Shown here: piece by piece, positions 1 through 9,298 of the stretch
Layout of the letters: every line of letters starts with the position of its first letter
Position numbering within the stretch: the first letter of the stretch is position 1
DNA from: Acinetobacter tibetensis
Lineage (GTDB): Bacteria; Pseudomonadota; Gammaproteobacteria; Pseudomonadales; Moraxellaceae
Reading direction: 5' to 3'
Length of the DNA stretch: 64,000 bases
Assembly (NCBI RefSeq): GCF_023824315.1
Contig: NZ_CP098732.1
Coordinates: 3,100,001-3,164,000 of the forward strand
Position numbers and translations under genes: made by a program
Notes under the pieces: generated by a model
Database searches by the model: none
What the model was told of the DNA's origin: nothing
Seen by the model: only the letters and a program-made list of their open reading frames with translations

Positions 1-839
1 AAGTTTTTTGCACTGGCGTACTTTAAGCGAAAAACCTTCAAGCCACCCAATCGGTCTGCCGCAGGCACATCCAACATTTCAATCAATTGACGCAAACGTT
101 TGCGTGTTGCCGTATCACCTTTAATTAAAATGCGATTAGTACGATTGTCCGCAATCACACGCACTCGCGCGCCTTTTAAATCTTTGGCTGCACCTGTTGC
201 CGTCATGGAATCTAATAAGCCAATCATTTCCTCGGCTTGACTAGATTGCAACGTAATCGCTTCGATATCGTGTTGATCAGTACCATCTAAATTACGGATG
301 ATGGTTTCTAGTTGATAAATATTACTGGCACGATCTGACACAATCAGCGCATTAGCCCCGGGTACTGCTGACAAATTTGCAAACTGCGGCATCAATGGAC
401 GTAAGGCAGGAATTAAATCATTGGCATTGGTATTTTCCAGCCAAATCACACGCGTGACAATTTGATCACCCCTAGCGCGATTTTTAGCATCGTAGGGAAT
501 CCCCGAACTTTTCACATTGCTGTCTGGAACGATTTTCACAGTATTGCCCGAAGGAATGGCGACCACACCATTCACATTGAGTACACCCAAAAATAAATCG
601 TAAACTTCACTTTTATTGAGTGGCTTATTGGAAATGACCGTCACATTGCCTCGTACGCGAGGATCAACTGCAAAATTTTTCCCTGTAATATCGGCCACTT
701 CATTAATAAACGCCGTTAAGTCCGCATCACGTAAGTTGATTTTCCATGTTTGCGCATAGGCACTGCTACTCACGGCAGCAATCAGAGGTGCACTTGCGAG
801 CAAAGCCCAAACTGGACGATTATTATGAAATAAAGCCAT
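1..839 (-). CDS. gspD: Type II secretion secretin GspD, N-terminal part (runs off the window)
   Basis: This is the first ~279 residues of the outer membrane secretin, the channel of the type II secretion system; the rest lies beyond the left edge. It starts at the ATG ending at 839, preceded by an AGGAA Shine-Dalgarno, and opens with a signal peptide (about residues 1-29, ending in SSAYA). It continues with the N0 domain (WKINLRDADLTAFINEVAD) and N1/N2-type repeats such as GVLNVNGVVAIPSGNTVKIV, NALIVSDRASN and NRILIKGDTATRKRLRQLI, all typical of GspD. It lies 42 bp downstream of gspC and is the third gene of gspN-gspC-gspD. Identification is firm; completeness cannot be judged here. Confidence 0.93.
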   Translation of the reverse strand, partial: MALFHNNRPVWALLASAPLIAAVSSSAYAQTWKINLRDADLTAFINEVADITGKNFAVDPRVRGNVTVISNKPLNKSEVYDLFLGVLNVNGVVAIPSGNTVKIVPDSNVKSSGIPYDAKNRARGDQIVTRVIWLENTNANDLIPALRPLMPQFANLSAVPGANALIVSDRASNIYQLETIIRNLDGTDQHDIEAITLQSSQAEEMIGLLDSMTATGAAKDLKGARVRVIADNRTNRILIKGDTATRKRLRQLIEMLDVPAADRLGGLKVFRLKYASAKN

Positions 840-881
840 ATACTTCTGTGTTTCCTAACCCTACGGGCGATTTCTCATCAT

Positions 882-1709
882 TTAAAAATTTTGTTGTATG
901 GTCATCACCTGATCACCACGTTTTATTTCAAGTTTGACTTGGCCTGCTTGTTTGGCTTGTTCAAGTAATTGTGCATCATTTTGCCCCTGCCCCACGCCTT
1001 GACCATTTAAGGACAAAATTCTATCTCCAGGTTGTAATCCAAGGGTATTGCGTAAAGCTGAAGGTGTTTTACTGGTGACTTCATAGCCTTCACCCGTTGC
1101 CGCACCAACCCCCATATCGGCCAAAAACTGGTCACGATTTTGATGCATTTGTTGCACCGCTTGCCCTAAAGCATTTTGAGTCGATTGCGGTGTATTCGCT
1201 GTTGGCAATGAAGCTGCAACCGCAGGTGGAACAATCGGTTGATTTAGACCATTGGCAATTCGATTAAATGCAACTTGCTGGCTTTGTCCTGTGGAGTCTC
1301 GTAACACCACATGATCCCAATACACTTCGGCCAATTGATAAGCTGTGCCTGCTAGTGTCTCCCCAACCTTATAACGGTCAGCTACTTCATTAACTTTAAT
1401 CACTGCTGAGGAATATTGACTCGGATAGGACACCACCACCCCTTGCAAAACAAAATTGGCGAGGTTCGCACCACTCGAAGCATTATTTTCCTGAAATAAA
1501 GAAAATGCAGAAATATTGGGAACTTGAGGTTGCTGCGAACCCAACTCTACACGTTCTAATTGCATAGGCATTGGCGGAGCAACCCACAACCAAAATATAC
1601 TGGCCAATTTCCAGCTTAAATAGGCCACTAACGCTGCCAATAGCCACGGTGCAAAACGATTGAATTGCGCACCATTCAAATGCTGTAACTTCTCTTTGAC
1701 CGATCTCAT
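882..1709 (-). CDS. gspC: Type II secretion inner membrane protein GspC
   Basis: GspC links the inner membrane platform of the type II secretion system to the GspD secretin. The 275-residue protein has a short cytoplasmic N-terminus, one transmembrane segment at about residues 21-43, a periplasmic homology region (VVSYPSQYSSAVIKVNEVADRY followed by VGETLAGTAYQLAEVYWDHVVLRD), and a C-terminal PDZ-like domain (TPSALRNTLGLQPGDRILSLNG). Its start codon overlaps the gspN stop codon by one base (TAATG), which implies translational coupling. gspD follows 42 bp downstream. Length and domain order match the family, so the call is firm. Confidence 0.92.
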   Translation of the reverse strand: MRSVKEKLQHLNGAQFNRFAPWLLAALVAYLSWKLASIFWLWVAPPMPMQLERVELGSQQPQVPNISAFSLFQENNASSGANLANFVLQGVVVSYPSQYSSAVIKVNEVADRYKVGETLAGTAYQLAEVYWDHVVLRDSTGQSQQVAFNRIANGLNQPIVPPAVAASLPTANTPQSTQNALGQAVQQMHQNRDQFLADMGVGAATGEGYEVTSKTPSALRNTLGLQPGDRILSLNGQGVGQGQNDAQLLEQAKQAGQVKLEIKRGDQVMTIQQNF

Positions 1710-2452
1710 TACATACCACCTTTCAACAGGGGCTGACGAGAACTCACGACATAGGTATCTAAACCTGCTTTACCTTGATACGACGGCACATTCATCAACA
1801 TACGTTGAGTAATCTGCACATCAAGCATCAAGTTTTTATCCAAAAGCAGATTTATCATTTTTTGATCACGCTGATCTCGCACATCAACCATCAGCACTTG
1901 ATCTCGATCACTTAAGCTTCCTTTTAATGAAGGAATATTCATTTGCTCTTGACGTTGTGCAAAGCGATAAGTCAGCTCACCACCAACCCACTGCACGGTG
2001 CCTTCTGCTTGTTGAAAGCCTTGTTTTTTTTGATATTTAAACTGTAAGTCTTGGACTTGAATCGGATTACTCGGCCATTGCCAATCGGCAACCCGCTTTA
2101 ATGTTTCTGGGGCAATTTCCCCAGATAATGCTTTCACAGTCCAACGCTGCCCCAAACCATAGCCCACGGTACCTTGTAACTGGGTACGCCCACTATGAAC
2201 ATCAACTTGAGCACCCAAACGAAGCAACAATAAATCTAAAGGGCGCACCTTCCAATTCAATGAGCCTTTTAAAGCCCCCTGATGCCAATCCGCCTGCCCT
2301 TGCCAAATATTACCACTAACATTTTGTAAAACTTGATTATTTTTATAAAATTTAGAAATGAGCCATGCTGCAGGAATTTGCAGCACTACAAAAAATAAAA
2401 ATGTACTTAATGCAAAAATCCACCATGCAAGGTGCTTATTTTTTTTTGTCAT
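1709..2452 (-). CDS. gspN: Type II secretion protein GspN
   Basis: GspN is a minor bitopic inner membrane component found in some type II secretion systems. The 247-residue protein starts with a lysine-rich tail and one membrane segment (about residues 9-31), followed by a periplasmic domain with the family pattern VLQNVSGNIWQGQADWHQG and LNWKVRPLDLLLLRLGAQVD. It is the first gene of the gspN-gspC-gspD group and its stop overlaps the gspC start. In Acinetobacter the secretion genes are split over several loci, which agrees with only three being seen here. The family call rests on the N-terminal pattern and the gene order. Confidence 0.85.
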   Translation of the reverse strand: MTKKNKHLAWWIFALSTFLFFVVLQIPAAWLISKFYKNNQVLQNVSGNIWQGQADWHQGALKGSLNWKVRPLDLLLLRLGAQVDVHSGRTQLQGTVGYGLGQRWTVKALSGEIAPETLKRVADWQWPSNPIQVQDLQFKYQKKQGFQQAEGTVQWVGGELTYRFAQRQEQMNIPSLKGSLSDRDQVLMVDVRDQRDQKMINLLLDKNLMLDVQITQRMLMNVPSYQGKAGLDTYVVSSRQPLLKGGM

Positions 2453-2551
2453 CCCAACACAACCAACATCACTATTTTTATTCCCTGAATATGTATTTTA
2501 TCTTTGCCACCCATTATGCACACTTTTTTCTCATCGCCAATTCATCGCTAT

Positions 2552-2585
2552 AAAAAAACCAAGCAGTTTTGCTTGGTTTAAATAG
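2552..2585 (-). terminator. Rho-independent terminator of the H-NS-like gene
   Basis: An inverted repeat AAACCAAGCA / TGCTTGGTTT (2556-2565 and 2570-2579) with a GTTT loop is followed, in minus-strand sense, by a run of seven T (2552-2558). It lies about 40 bp after the stop of the H-NS-like gene at 2618. Confidence 0.8.
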
Positions 2586-2617
2586 TTTAATTAGATTGCA
2601 TGACAATCTAATGAAGG

Positions 2618-2944
2618 CTAGATGAGAAAATCCTCAAGTTTTGCGCCTTTTTCCAATTCAGCCACTAACCAGCGCGGTTGTTTACCACGACCAGTCCAAG
2701 TTTCTGATACATCTGATTTATTGCGATAACGTGGCTCTACAGATTTACGAGTACTTTTCTTACGTTTAGTTGCGCCAAACTCTAAGATTTGCTCAATACT
2801 CAAACCCACTTTATCAGCAATATCCATAATCTGAGTATATGCATCTTCAATTGCTTGGTCTTTTTTAGAAACGATTAAGGCTTCCGCTTCTACTTGTAAA
2901 CGCTTTAACTCTTCTACAGATAAATTACTAATGTCCGGCATCAT
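2618..2944 (-). CDS. H-NS family nucleoid-associated regulator
   Basis: A 108-residue protein of the H-NS histone-like family. The N-terminal half (DISNLSVEELKRLQVEAEAL) is helical and would form the dimerisation coiled coil. The C-terminal half carries the DNA-binding region with the core ETWTGRGKQPRWL, close to the TWTGRGRxPxW AT-hook-like signature of H-NS. Such proteins silence AT-rich and horizontally acquired DNA and influence surface and virulence traits in Acinetobacter. GGAG lies 5 bases before the first of two adjacent ATG codons, so either could be used. The gene stands alone, with its own terminator and an AT-rich upstream region (2945-3096). Confidence 0.9.
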   Translation of the reverse strand: MMPDISNLSVEELKRLQVEAEALIVSKKDQAIEDAYTQIMDIADKVGLSIEQILEFGATKRKKSTRKSVEPRYRNKSDVSETWTGRGKQPRWLVAELEKGAKLEDFLI

Positions 2945-3096
2945 ATTAACTCCATTAAATACGATTTAATTTCTTACATACAAGATTATCATATTTTTAT
3001 TAACTCGATTATTCAATACTTATATTTAAATCCACTACAAGATTTGAACAATTAATACAGGTTTTAATAATCCAATATTAAAATAATGATCAAAAA

Positions 3097-3525
3097 TTAA
3101 ATTAAATGTCCAACATGCTGTTCCATTTTGAGAATCTTCTCACGAATATCATCAGGTATTGCGGTTTTTTGCATATTGTCTTGATCAACACAAACAATCA
3201 CCGCCTCTGCCATCGCAACGACTGCATCTTGTGCCGTACTAAATAATAGATAACTCATACGCATTGCACTATTACGCAATTCATCCACACGAACAGCAAT
3301 TTTGAGTTGGTCTGGATAAAATACAGGTCGTAAATATTTGCACTGATTTGATGCAACAACCGTCAATACGCTTTGCTCAAATATATTTAATGCATCAAAA
3401 TATTGAATACGGGCACTTTCAATATATCGATAATACATCACATTATTTACATGTCCAAAAGCATCCATATCCCCCCATGCAACATTTTGCTCATACACGA
3501 TTGGATATTCATTGAATAACGACAT
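3097..3525 (-). CDS. Acyl-CoA thioesterase, 4HBT hot-dog fold
   Basis: A 142-residue single hot-dog-domain protein of the 4-hydroxybenzoyl-CoA thioesterase / YbgC-like family. The signature VAWGDMDAFGHVNNVMYYRY contains the catalytic Asp and the conserved HVNN. It is followed by SARIQYFDAL and by the later beta strands (YLRPVFYPDQLKIAVRVDEL, AEAVIVCVDQ). It probably hydrolyses short or medium acyl-CoA thioesters in the cytoplasm; the exact substrate cannot be read from sequence. It begins 8 bp after the stop of the HemY-like gene, so it is likely the last gene of the heme operon. No functional link to heme synthesis is evident. Confidence 0.82.
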   Translation of the reverse strand: MSLFNEYPIVYEQNVAWGDMDAFGHVNNVMYYRYIESARIQYFDALNIFEQSVLTVVASNQCKYLRPVFYPDQLKIAVRVDELRNSAMRMSYLLFSTAQDAVVAMAEAVIVCVDQDNMQKTAIPDDIREKILKMEQHVGHLI

Positions 3526-3533
3526 ATATTTCC

Positions 3534-4727
3534 TTAAATCTTGATTTTCATAAAATTCGCATTATTTTCAAAGATCAAATTTAACTGATGAATCAAATCT
3601 TCCCGATTTTTCAACGTCGATTTAATCCTTAAATAATTCATGAGCACATTATCAGGATATAAAGTTAATAATGCATCTGCTTTATTTAACCGATCAGTCG
3701 CTTCGTAGATATGCCATTTTGCAAAGGTCAAAACTGGTAAAGATGGATATTTCAACTCCCAATCCTGAATATATTGCTCTACGTCGCTATAATTTGGCAC
3801 CTGCTTCAACAATTGTTGCTGGAACCATGAATAAAACACCTCAGGATTAAACTGCTGATCTAGTAAATGTAAGGCCAAAGTTTCATGCTGCTGACTTAAG
3901 TCAGGTAACCGCGATAATAGTTTTAACCACAGCATCTTAATGTGGTAACTACGGGTTTCGATTTCAGTCGACAAATCTAAGTAACGTTGTTGCAAATCTT
4001 GCAAGTTTTCGGCACTGGCTTGGTCAAACTGTTGTAAAAGTTGCTCTAACCATGCTTGTTTGGTGGCTTCATCTAAATGTCCATATTGCATAGAACGTAA
4101 ATACAACCACGGAAACTGCACAGCAAACACCCCCCACAGTTCGGTTAAGCGTTGCTCATACGCGACTTGCACATCCTTTAGCCAAGGGGATAATTCATGC
4201 TGAGTTAAAAACTCAAGATGTGTTAGTGCTTGCTCACCATCTTGCTGCGCCAGATAAACTTGAATGCGTTGAATTTCTGCCAATTCAAATGCCATGGCAT
4301 GGCTATGATTTAAAACAGACAACGCTTGTGGATATTCCTGCTGCATCAAATACAGTCTTGAGTCAATTACACCGCGTAATAAACCAGACTGGGCAAATGC
4401 ATTTTGAATAAATTGCTGTTGCTCCCGACCCGCATCTAATAACCAAATGACAGCCAACTGCTCATAAGGATGCAAGGTCTTGAAGTCGTAGATTTCGATT
4501 TGTTTTCTTTGTGCACGCGTAAAATAGCGTTTCAGCAACAGCCAAACCAACTGAAAAATAAAGCCCAGCACAGCCAAAAGCACGAACATGAACCAGACAT
4601 TACTCTGTAACTGCCATTCACGCCAATACACATAAACATAGCCTGCACCAAAACCGTAACTCAACACACTAATCACAGCAATCACAAGCAGGCATATAAA
4701 AGCATAGGCTAAAAGAATCTGTTTCAT
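3534..4727 (-). CDS. hemY: HemY-like membrane protein of the heme biosynthesis operon
   Basis: A 397-residue protein with two N-terminal membrane segments (about residues 5-30 and 43-66) followed by a large helical TPR-like domain rich in Leu, Gln and Ala. This is the architecture of the proteobacterial HemY family encoded behind hemC-hemD-hemX; it is not the Bacillus HemY enzyme. The start is one base after the hemX stop. Its biochemical role is unsettled; a link to heme synthesis is inferred from conserved gene order. Sequence similarity to enterobacterial HemY seems weak by eye, so position carries most of the weight. Confidence 0.72.
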   Translation of the reverse strand: MKQILLAYAFICLLVIAVISVLSYGFGAGYVYVYWREWQLQSNVWFMFVLLAVLGFIFQLVWLLLKRYFTRAQRKQIEIYDFKTLHPYEQLAVIWLLDAGREQQQFIQNAFAQSGLLRGVIDSRLYLMQQEYPQALSVLNHSHAMAFELAEIQRIQVYLAQQDGEQALTHLEFLTQHELSPWLKDVQVAYEQRLTELWGVFAVQFPWLYLRSMQYGHLDEATKQAWLEQLLQQFDQASAENLQDLQQRYLDLSTEIETRSYHIKMLWLKLLSRLPDLSQQHETLALHLLDQQFNPEVFYSWFQQQLLKQVPNYSDVEQYIQDWELKYPSLPVLTFAKWHIYEATDRLNKADALLTLYPDNVLMNYLRIKSTLKNREDLIHQLNLIFENNANFMKIKI

Positions 4728-4728
4728 A

Positions 4729-5580
4729 TTAAGATCCTAGCAATGCACGTGTATTTAAAACAGGCATCGGAATAATACTAAATCCTTTAATCTTCTCCAC
4801 TTGCTTACGCAGTTTTTGTGCTTGTGCATCAGGCAAAGTTGATAACATCTGCATAATCTCCGCCAAATCTTTTTGATATTCGACATATTGACCATGATTC
4901 AATGCTTCTCGAGCAACCAATAGACGCAACTGCACTTCTTTCAAAATAATTGCACGCTGCATCAGTTGTGTAGCTGGTTGCTTAGCAGGCTGTAACTCAA
5001 ACCAACGCTGCCAGAAAGGACTATCTTCCGCTCGAACGGGTTTCATTTGAGCCTGTTTAATTTCTTGTGTTAATACCACATCTACTTGTTGTAATAGTTG
5101 TTGAATTTGTTGCTGCTGCTCTGTACGCGCTTGTACAGTTTGCTGTATCAATTGTTGATCTTTACCCATCACCTGATGCAAGCTTTGTTTCAAACTCGGT
5201 GCCAAAGCATATTGCTCAATATTAATATTCAGTTGTGCTAACTTTTCTAAAGCAAAATGGTACTGCTGTTGCTGCAAAGCAAAATCGACCAAGTCCAGTT
5301 GCTGGCGAATCAAAACCATAGGATCAATCTGTACTGGAGTAGCCGCTGCCTGTACACCCGTGCCCGTAGCTGTCACATTCGATGCGTTTGGCTCAGATGG
5401 CTGTGGGGTTTGACGCTGTAAAGCAACCATTTGATCATTCAAACTGGCACTATTGGCTTCAAGCCGTTGTAACGTATCCTGCATTGCAACTTGCGTTTGA
5501 TTGAACTGAAAAATGTCATAACTTAATTTGGCAATCCATGCCACACAGACCAAAATTAAAACAATTAAAAACTTTTTCAT
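4729..5580 (-). CDS. hemX: HemX-like membrane protein
   Basis: A 283-residue protein with one N-terminal membrane anchor (MKKFLIVLILVCVAWIAKLSY), a coiled-coil segment (FNQTQVAMQDTLQRLEANSA), a Pro/Thr/Ala linker, and a Gln-rich helical domain. This matches the proteobacterial HemX family (fused to other domains in some species), encoded between hemD and hemY. The start at 5580 is chosen because its ATG overlaps the hemD stop as ATGA (5577-5580), a typical coupled junction; a longer frame starting at 5607 would lie inside hemD. The function is not firmly known; some homologues have been proposed to be uroporphyrinogen III methylases, but no methylase motif is visible here. Confidence 0.75.
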   Translation of the reverse strand: MKKFLIVLILVCVAWIAKLSYDIFQFNQTQVAMQDTLQRLEANSASLNDQMVALQRQTPQPSEPNASNVTATGTGVQAAATPVQIDPMVLIRQQLDLVDFALQQQQYHFALEKLAQLNINIEQYALAPSLKQSLHQVMGKDQQLIQQTVQARTEQQQQIQQLLQQVDVVLTQEIKQAQMKPVRAEDSPFWQRWFELQPAKQPATQLMQRAIILKEVQLRLLVAREALNHGQYVEYQKDLAEIMQMLSTLPDAQAQKLRKQVEKIKGFSIIPMPVLNTRALLGS

Positions 5581-6356
5581 GCATTTCTCGGCATCGCTCG
5601 AAGGCATTGCAATATTGTTGCTGTATTTAAATCAGGTAATTGATAGAGATGAAATGATAAATGCTGTTGTCGCTGTGTATTTAACAGCACTTGATAAAGT
5701 CGCTCACCCAATACCATAAAATGTCCTCGTGCCAGCAACTCCATATGGGCTTGCATCAATTCCAACCAGTTTAGCCAACTGGCTTCACTGCTAATCAGCA
5801 CACTATAGTGCTGATGGTGTTGCAACTGTACGACAACTTGATCAAAATTTTGAATCGTCTGCGCTGGGCAATGTCGTTGATACAAAATAAAATTTAAAAC
5901 AGAAACACCTTGCTGTTGCAAAGTCTCCATCATAAATTGACGCCCACCTTGTCCTCGCCAAAAAGCCACACAAGCAGATGGAGACAGATCTTGCAACAAT
6001 GGAATCTGCAACATCCCCTCTGATGTTTCAACCTTAGGCACATGACTAGATAAGCCATATTGGGCCAGTGCTTGTGCCGTTTTTTCACCGACTGCAATCC
6101 ACTGCACCTTACTTAAGGCTTGTAGCGACACACCACTTTGCTTTAAGCCCTGCATCCCAAATTCAACCGCCGAAGGACTGACCACCACAATACAGGTCGC
6201 CCTCGGTAACTGCTGATACAAATCCTGCAACTCAGATGACCATGCACACGGCTCCAACACCAACAATGGAAGCTCCAAGACTTGAATACCTGCTTGTTGG
6301 ATGTTTAAGCTAAGTTCGGTCGCACGAGTATTCGGGCGGGTATTAATAAACAACAT
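5577..6356 (-). CDS. hemD: Uroporphyrinogen-III synthase
   Basis: HemD closes and inverts ring D of hydroxymethylbilane to make uroporphyrinogen III. The 259-residue protein has the two-domain pattern of the family: N-terminal LFINTRPNTRATELSLNIQQAG, then VVVSPSAVEFGMQGL, WIAVGEKTAQAL, and VAFWRGQGGRQFMMETL with LNFILYQR. HemD is poorly conserved, but these motifs and its place directly after hemC (3 bp gap) support the call. It overlaps hemX by 4 bp, so hemC-hemD-hemX-hemY are probably one transcript. Confidence 0.88.
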   Translation of the reverse strand: MLFINTRPNTRATELSLNIQQAGIQVLELPLLVLEPCAWSSELQDLYQQLPRATCIVVVSPSAVEFGMQGLKQSGVSLQALSKVQWIAVGEKTAQALAQYGLSSHVPKVETSEGMLQIPLLQDLSPSACVAFWRGQGGRQFMMETLQQQGVSVLNFILYQRHCPAQTIQNFDQVVVQLQHHQHYSVLISSEASWLNWLELMQAHMELLARGHFMVLGERLYQVLLNTQRQQHLSFHLYQLPDLNTATILQCLRAMPRNA

Positions 6357-6359
6357 GAA

Positions 6360-7277
6360 TTAATGCAAAGCTTGGAGCAGTTCTCCTGCACCTAACTTGA
6401 GTAGTTGTTGTGCCAACGCTTCACCTAGCTGCTCTGCTTGCACCACTGGTCCACGCAATTCAGCAACCAATAAAGTGGCACCATCGACACTGCCAACACG
6501 TCCTTCAATGTGTAACTCATCTGCATGTAAAGTGGCATAACCTGCAATTGGCACCTGACAACCACCTTCTAAATAAGCATTAAAGGCACGTTCAGCACGA
6601 ACACAAGCCGAAGTTTCCATATGCAACAAAGGTTGGATTAAATCTAAAACCTGTTGATCATCTTCACGACATTCCAACCCCAATGCCCCTTGTCCTACCG
6701 CTGGCAAACTAACACTGGCCGGCAAGGTATGGCGAATACGCGCTGAAAGCCCTAAGCGCTTAAGTCCTGCACTCGCTAGAATGATGGCATCATATAAACC
6801 TGCATCTAATTTCGACAGACGGGTTCCGACATTACCGCGTAAATCAATAATTTCAAGATCTGGACGCTGCTTCAGAATTTGACATTTACGGCGCAAGCTT
6901 GATGTTCCTACTTTAGCACCCTGTGGCAAATCGTTAAAATTTGCATAGTGGTTTGAAACAAAAGCATCAAACGGATCTTCACGTTCACAAATCACCGCCA
7001 AGCTTAAACCTTCTGGAAGTGCCATAGGGACATCCTTCATAGAGTGTACCGCCAAATCGGCTCGACCATCCAACAGCGCAGCTTCCAGCTCTTTGACAAA
7101 CAAACCTTTCCCGCCGATTTTCGCCAACGGCGTATCTAAAATTTTATCGCCTTGAGTGACAAACGTAACCAACTCCACCTTTAAATCAGCATTGCGCTCT
7201 TCCAAACAGGAACGAATAAATTCTGCCTGCCATAAAGCAAGGGGACTTTGGCGTGTTGCAATCTTCAAAGTTTTCAT
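6360..7277 (-). CDS. hemC: Porphobilinogen deaminase (hydroxymethylbilane synthase)
   Basis: HemC polymerises four porphobilinogens into hydroxymethylbilane. The 305-residue product begins [18 protein letters not shown], has the cofactor-binding and active-site stretches [23 protein letters not shown] and [13 protein letters not shown], and the Cys loop [14 protein letters not shown] that carries the dipyrromethane cofactor. The start at 7277 matches the usual family N-terminus; an in-frame ATG at 7292 would add five residues, and neither has a clear Shine-Dalgarno. It is the first of the hemC-D-X-Y group, about 100 bp after the LytTR response regulator gene, the same order as algR-hemC-hemD in Pseudomonas. 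Confidence 0.95.
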   Translation of the reverse strand: MKTLKIATRQSPLALWQAEFIRSCLEERNADLKVELVTFVTQGDKILDTPLAKIGGKGLFVKELEAALLDGRADLAVHSMKDVPMALPEGLSLAVICEREDPFDAFVSNHYANFNDLPQGAKVGTSSLRRKCQILKQRPDLEIIDLRGNVGTRLSKLDAGLYDAIILASAGLKRLGLSARIRHTLPASVSLPAVGQGALGLECREDDQQVLDLIQPLLHMETSACVRAERAFNAYLEGGCQVPIAGYATLHADELHIEGRVGSVDGATLLVAELRGPVVQAEQLGEALAQQLLKLGAGELLQALH

Positions 7278-7382
7278 AAATTTTAGATACATTGAATAAG
7301 GTCAGTTATTCTAAACTTAACTGGCTAACTTTAAAATGCAAGCAGAATTACCAACTCACTGCATGAAATCATCCATTTGGCT

Positions 7383-8120
7383 TCAAAGTTTATGAATTCG
7401 TTCGCGTAAATTTGGTAAATGTCGTCGACTCACAGATAAACGTTCGTCTAATTCACGGCAACGCACTTGGTATTGTCCAGAGTTAATCACCTCTAACCCT
7501 TCAAGATAATGCACCGAAACCAAAGCATTGCGATGAATACGAATAAACCGTTCACCAAATTCTAATTCTAAGTCCTTTAAAGTTTCATCAATAAGTACAC
7601 TGCCATTTTTATGACGTACCGTGACATATTTTTGGTCCGCTAAAAAATAATAAATATTTTCTACGGGAACCAGTTCTACCCCGCGATAGGTCTTCGCAGC
7701 AATTTGATGACGTTGTGCTTGATTATCCATATCTTCTTTTTGTTTTAAGTTACTCATTTGCGCTTGCGTGAGTTTGGTCAGTTGGTCTAAAACCTGTTGC
7801 AATTCCTGTTGCATAATCGGTTTTAGCAAGTAGCCTTCGGCATGCGATTTAAACGCATCCAAGGCATGCTGGTCGTAAGCCGTACAAAATACGATAGCTG
7901 GGGATGGTTCCAACTGACGCAAATATTGCGCGCAGGTTAAACCATCCATTTCTGGCATTTGTATATCTAAAAGCACCACATCGGGTTGATAAAATTGCAC
8001 CATTTCAATTGCTTGCTGACCATAAGCCGCGGTTGCAATAACCTGATGCCCCATTTGCGTGACCAATCTGGATAAACGCTCTACTGCAAGAGGCTCATCA
8101 TCACAAATCAGGATGTCCAT
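7383..8120 (-). CDS. algR: LytTR response regulator of the AlgR type
   Basis: A 245-residue regulator with an N-terminal receiver domain (acid pocket DD at residues 7-8, phospho-acceptor Asp52 in VVLLDIQMPEMDG, KP near residue 104) and a C-terminal LytTR DNA-binding domain (VPVENIYYFLADQKYVTVRH, ERFIRIHRNALVSV, LSVSRRHLPNLRERIH). In Pseudomonas aeruginosa the homologue AlgR controls type IV pilus function and surface behaviour with the kinase AlgZ/FimS. The kinase gene lies 56 bp upstream on the same strand. The name is given by homology and synteny; the targets in this organism are not known from the sequence. Confidence 0.85.
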   Translation of the reverse strand: MDILICDDEPLAVERLSRLVTQMGHQVIATAAYGQQAIEMVQFYQPDVVLLDIQMPEMDGLTCAQYLRQLEPSPAIVFCTAYDQHALDAFKSHAEGYLLKPIMQQELQQVLDQLTKLTQAQMSNLKQKEDMDNQAQRHQIAAKTYRGVELVPVENIYYFLADQKYVTVRHKNGSVLIDETLKDLELEFGERFIRIHRNALVSVHYLEGLEVINSGQYQVRCRELDERLSVSRRHLPNLRERIHKL

Positions 8121-8176
8121 TATTCCTCCTTCGTTCAGTTAACGTGGATTATTTTTATAAGTTAACCGCCACTGTT

Positions 8177-9298
8177 TTATTTATACGGGTATTGCACCAC
8201 AGTGGTATACATCCCATCCCCTGCAAAAGTTCGGAAGATGACTGCGCGCCCATAATACGCCATGAGACGCTGTTTTACATTATCAATGGCAATACCGTGT
8301 CCTTGTCGTAAATTTATTTTATCCTGTGTGTACGGGTTTGTAATGACAATATTGACTTGATGTTGTGTAATTTCGACCAATACACTCACTATACTGGTTG
8401 ATAATGTTTTCTCAACCCCATGAAAAATACTATTTTCTAGCAAAGGTTGCAAAGTGAGCAACGGAATTTGGACCTGCGAAAATAATTCAGGATGTACAAA
8501 TTTCCATTCAACCTGCAACCGATTTCCTAGGCGAATCTGCTCAATCGCCAAATAACGTTGGCACAATTCAATTTCATCTTGCAACTTCACCAGCTTTAAC
8601 TCTTGGAAACTGGCACGAAATAAACGCGATAAATCTAACAGCATTTGTTCAGCTTTATCAGGATCAACAACAATTAAACTGATGGCACTATTTAAGCTAT
8701 TAAATAAAAAATGCGGATGAATTCGGGCCTGCATCGCCTGAATACGTGCATGCAGTTCACTGTGTTGCTGTCGCATCCATTGTTCTCGAATATACAAATA
8801 TCGAAAGCAAAATGCCCCCAGCAATCCCCCATAACTTAAATGTAGCACCACACCGTGCAATGCACTCGAAAGATCCAAACCTTTAAAGCTAAAGTTTTGC
8901 CCAAAAAAGACAAAAATATTGAGAATCAAGCTGGTACAAAAAATAATGCTTTGTAAAATCACAAAACCCAACAGCAACATTGAAGTTAGCCCCCAATGTT
9001 CTAAGCGAGGTTGCAGGCGCTCAACAATTGCCGTAAAGCACAGCAAGACCCAATTGATATACAGCATAAATAGCAGCACTTGCGTCCCACTCAGGGCTTG
9101 CCATGAATGTGCTTCGGCCAAAGCCAACAAAATGGCTAAAATATTGCCTGCGATACACAGCTCGACTAAATTTTGCCACCGTCCCGCCGTACTAAAAAAA
9201 TAAGAATAGGATGCTGGGGCTTCGGCAACTGCTTTTGAATTTGCTATACTCTGTTTAATTTGCCGATTTTTTATTTTACTGAGCCGACATGACCACAT
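8177..9298 (-). CDS. algZ: LytS/AlgZ-type sensor histidine kinase
   Basis: A 373-residue membrane kinase with about four N-terminal membrane segments (residues ~45-63, 72-92, 104-132, 145-167), then a HisKA_5 domain with [13 protein letters not shown] (phospho-acceptor His in PHF, about residue 196), an N box [12 protein letters not shown] and a G box [13 protein letters not shown]. It is the likely partner of the downstream AlgR-type regulator. The start at 9298 overlaps the first bases of the divergent argH by 10 bp. No other good start is visible in the first ~70 codons, though a non-ATG start cannot be excluded. Order and orientation (argH divergent from algZ-algR-hemC) match Pseudomonas. 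Confidence 0.85.
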   Translation of the reverse strand: MWSCRLSKIKNRQIKQSIANSKAVAEAPASYSYFFSTAGRWQNLVELCIAGNILAILLALAEAHSWQALSGTQVLLFMLYINWVLLCFTAIVERLQPRLEHWGLTSMLLLGFVILQSIIFCTSLILNIFVFFGQNFSFKGLDLSSALHGVVLHLSYGGLLGAFCFRYLYIREQWMRQQHSELHARIQAMQARIHPHFLFNSLNSAISLIVVDPDKAEQMLLDLSRLFRASFQELKLVKLQDEIELCQRYLAIEQIRLGNRLQVEWKFVHPELFSQVQIPLLTLQPLLENSIFHGVEKTLSTSIVSVLVEITQHQVNIVITNPYTQDKINLRQGHGIAIDNVKQRLMAYYGRAVIFRTFAGDGMYTTVVQYPYK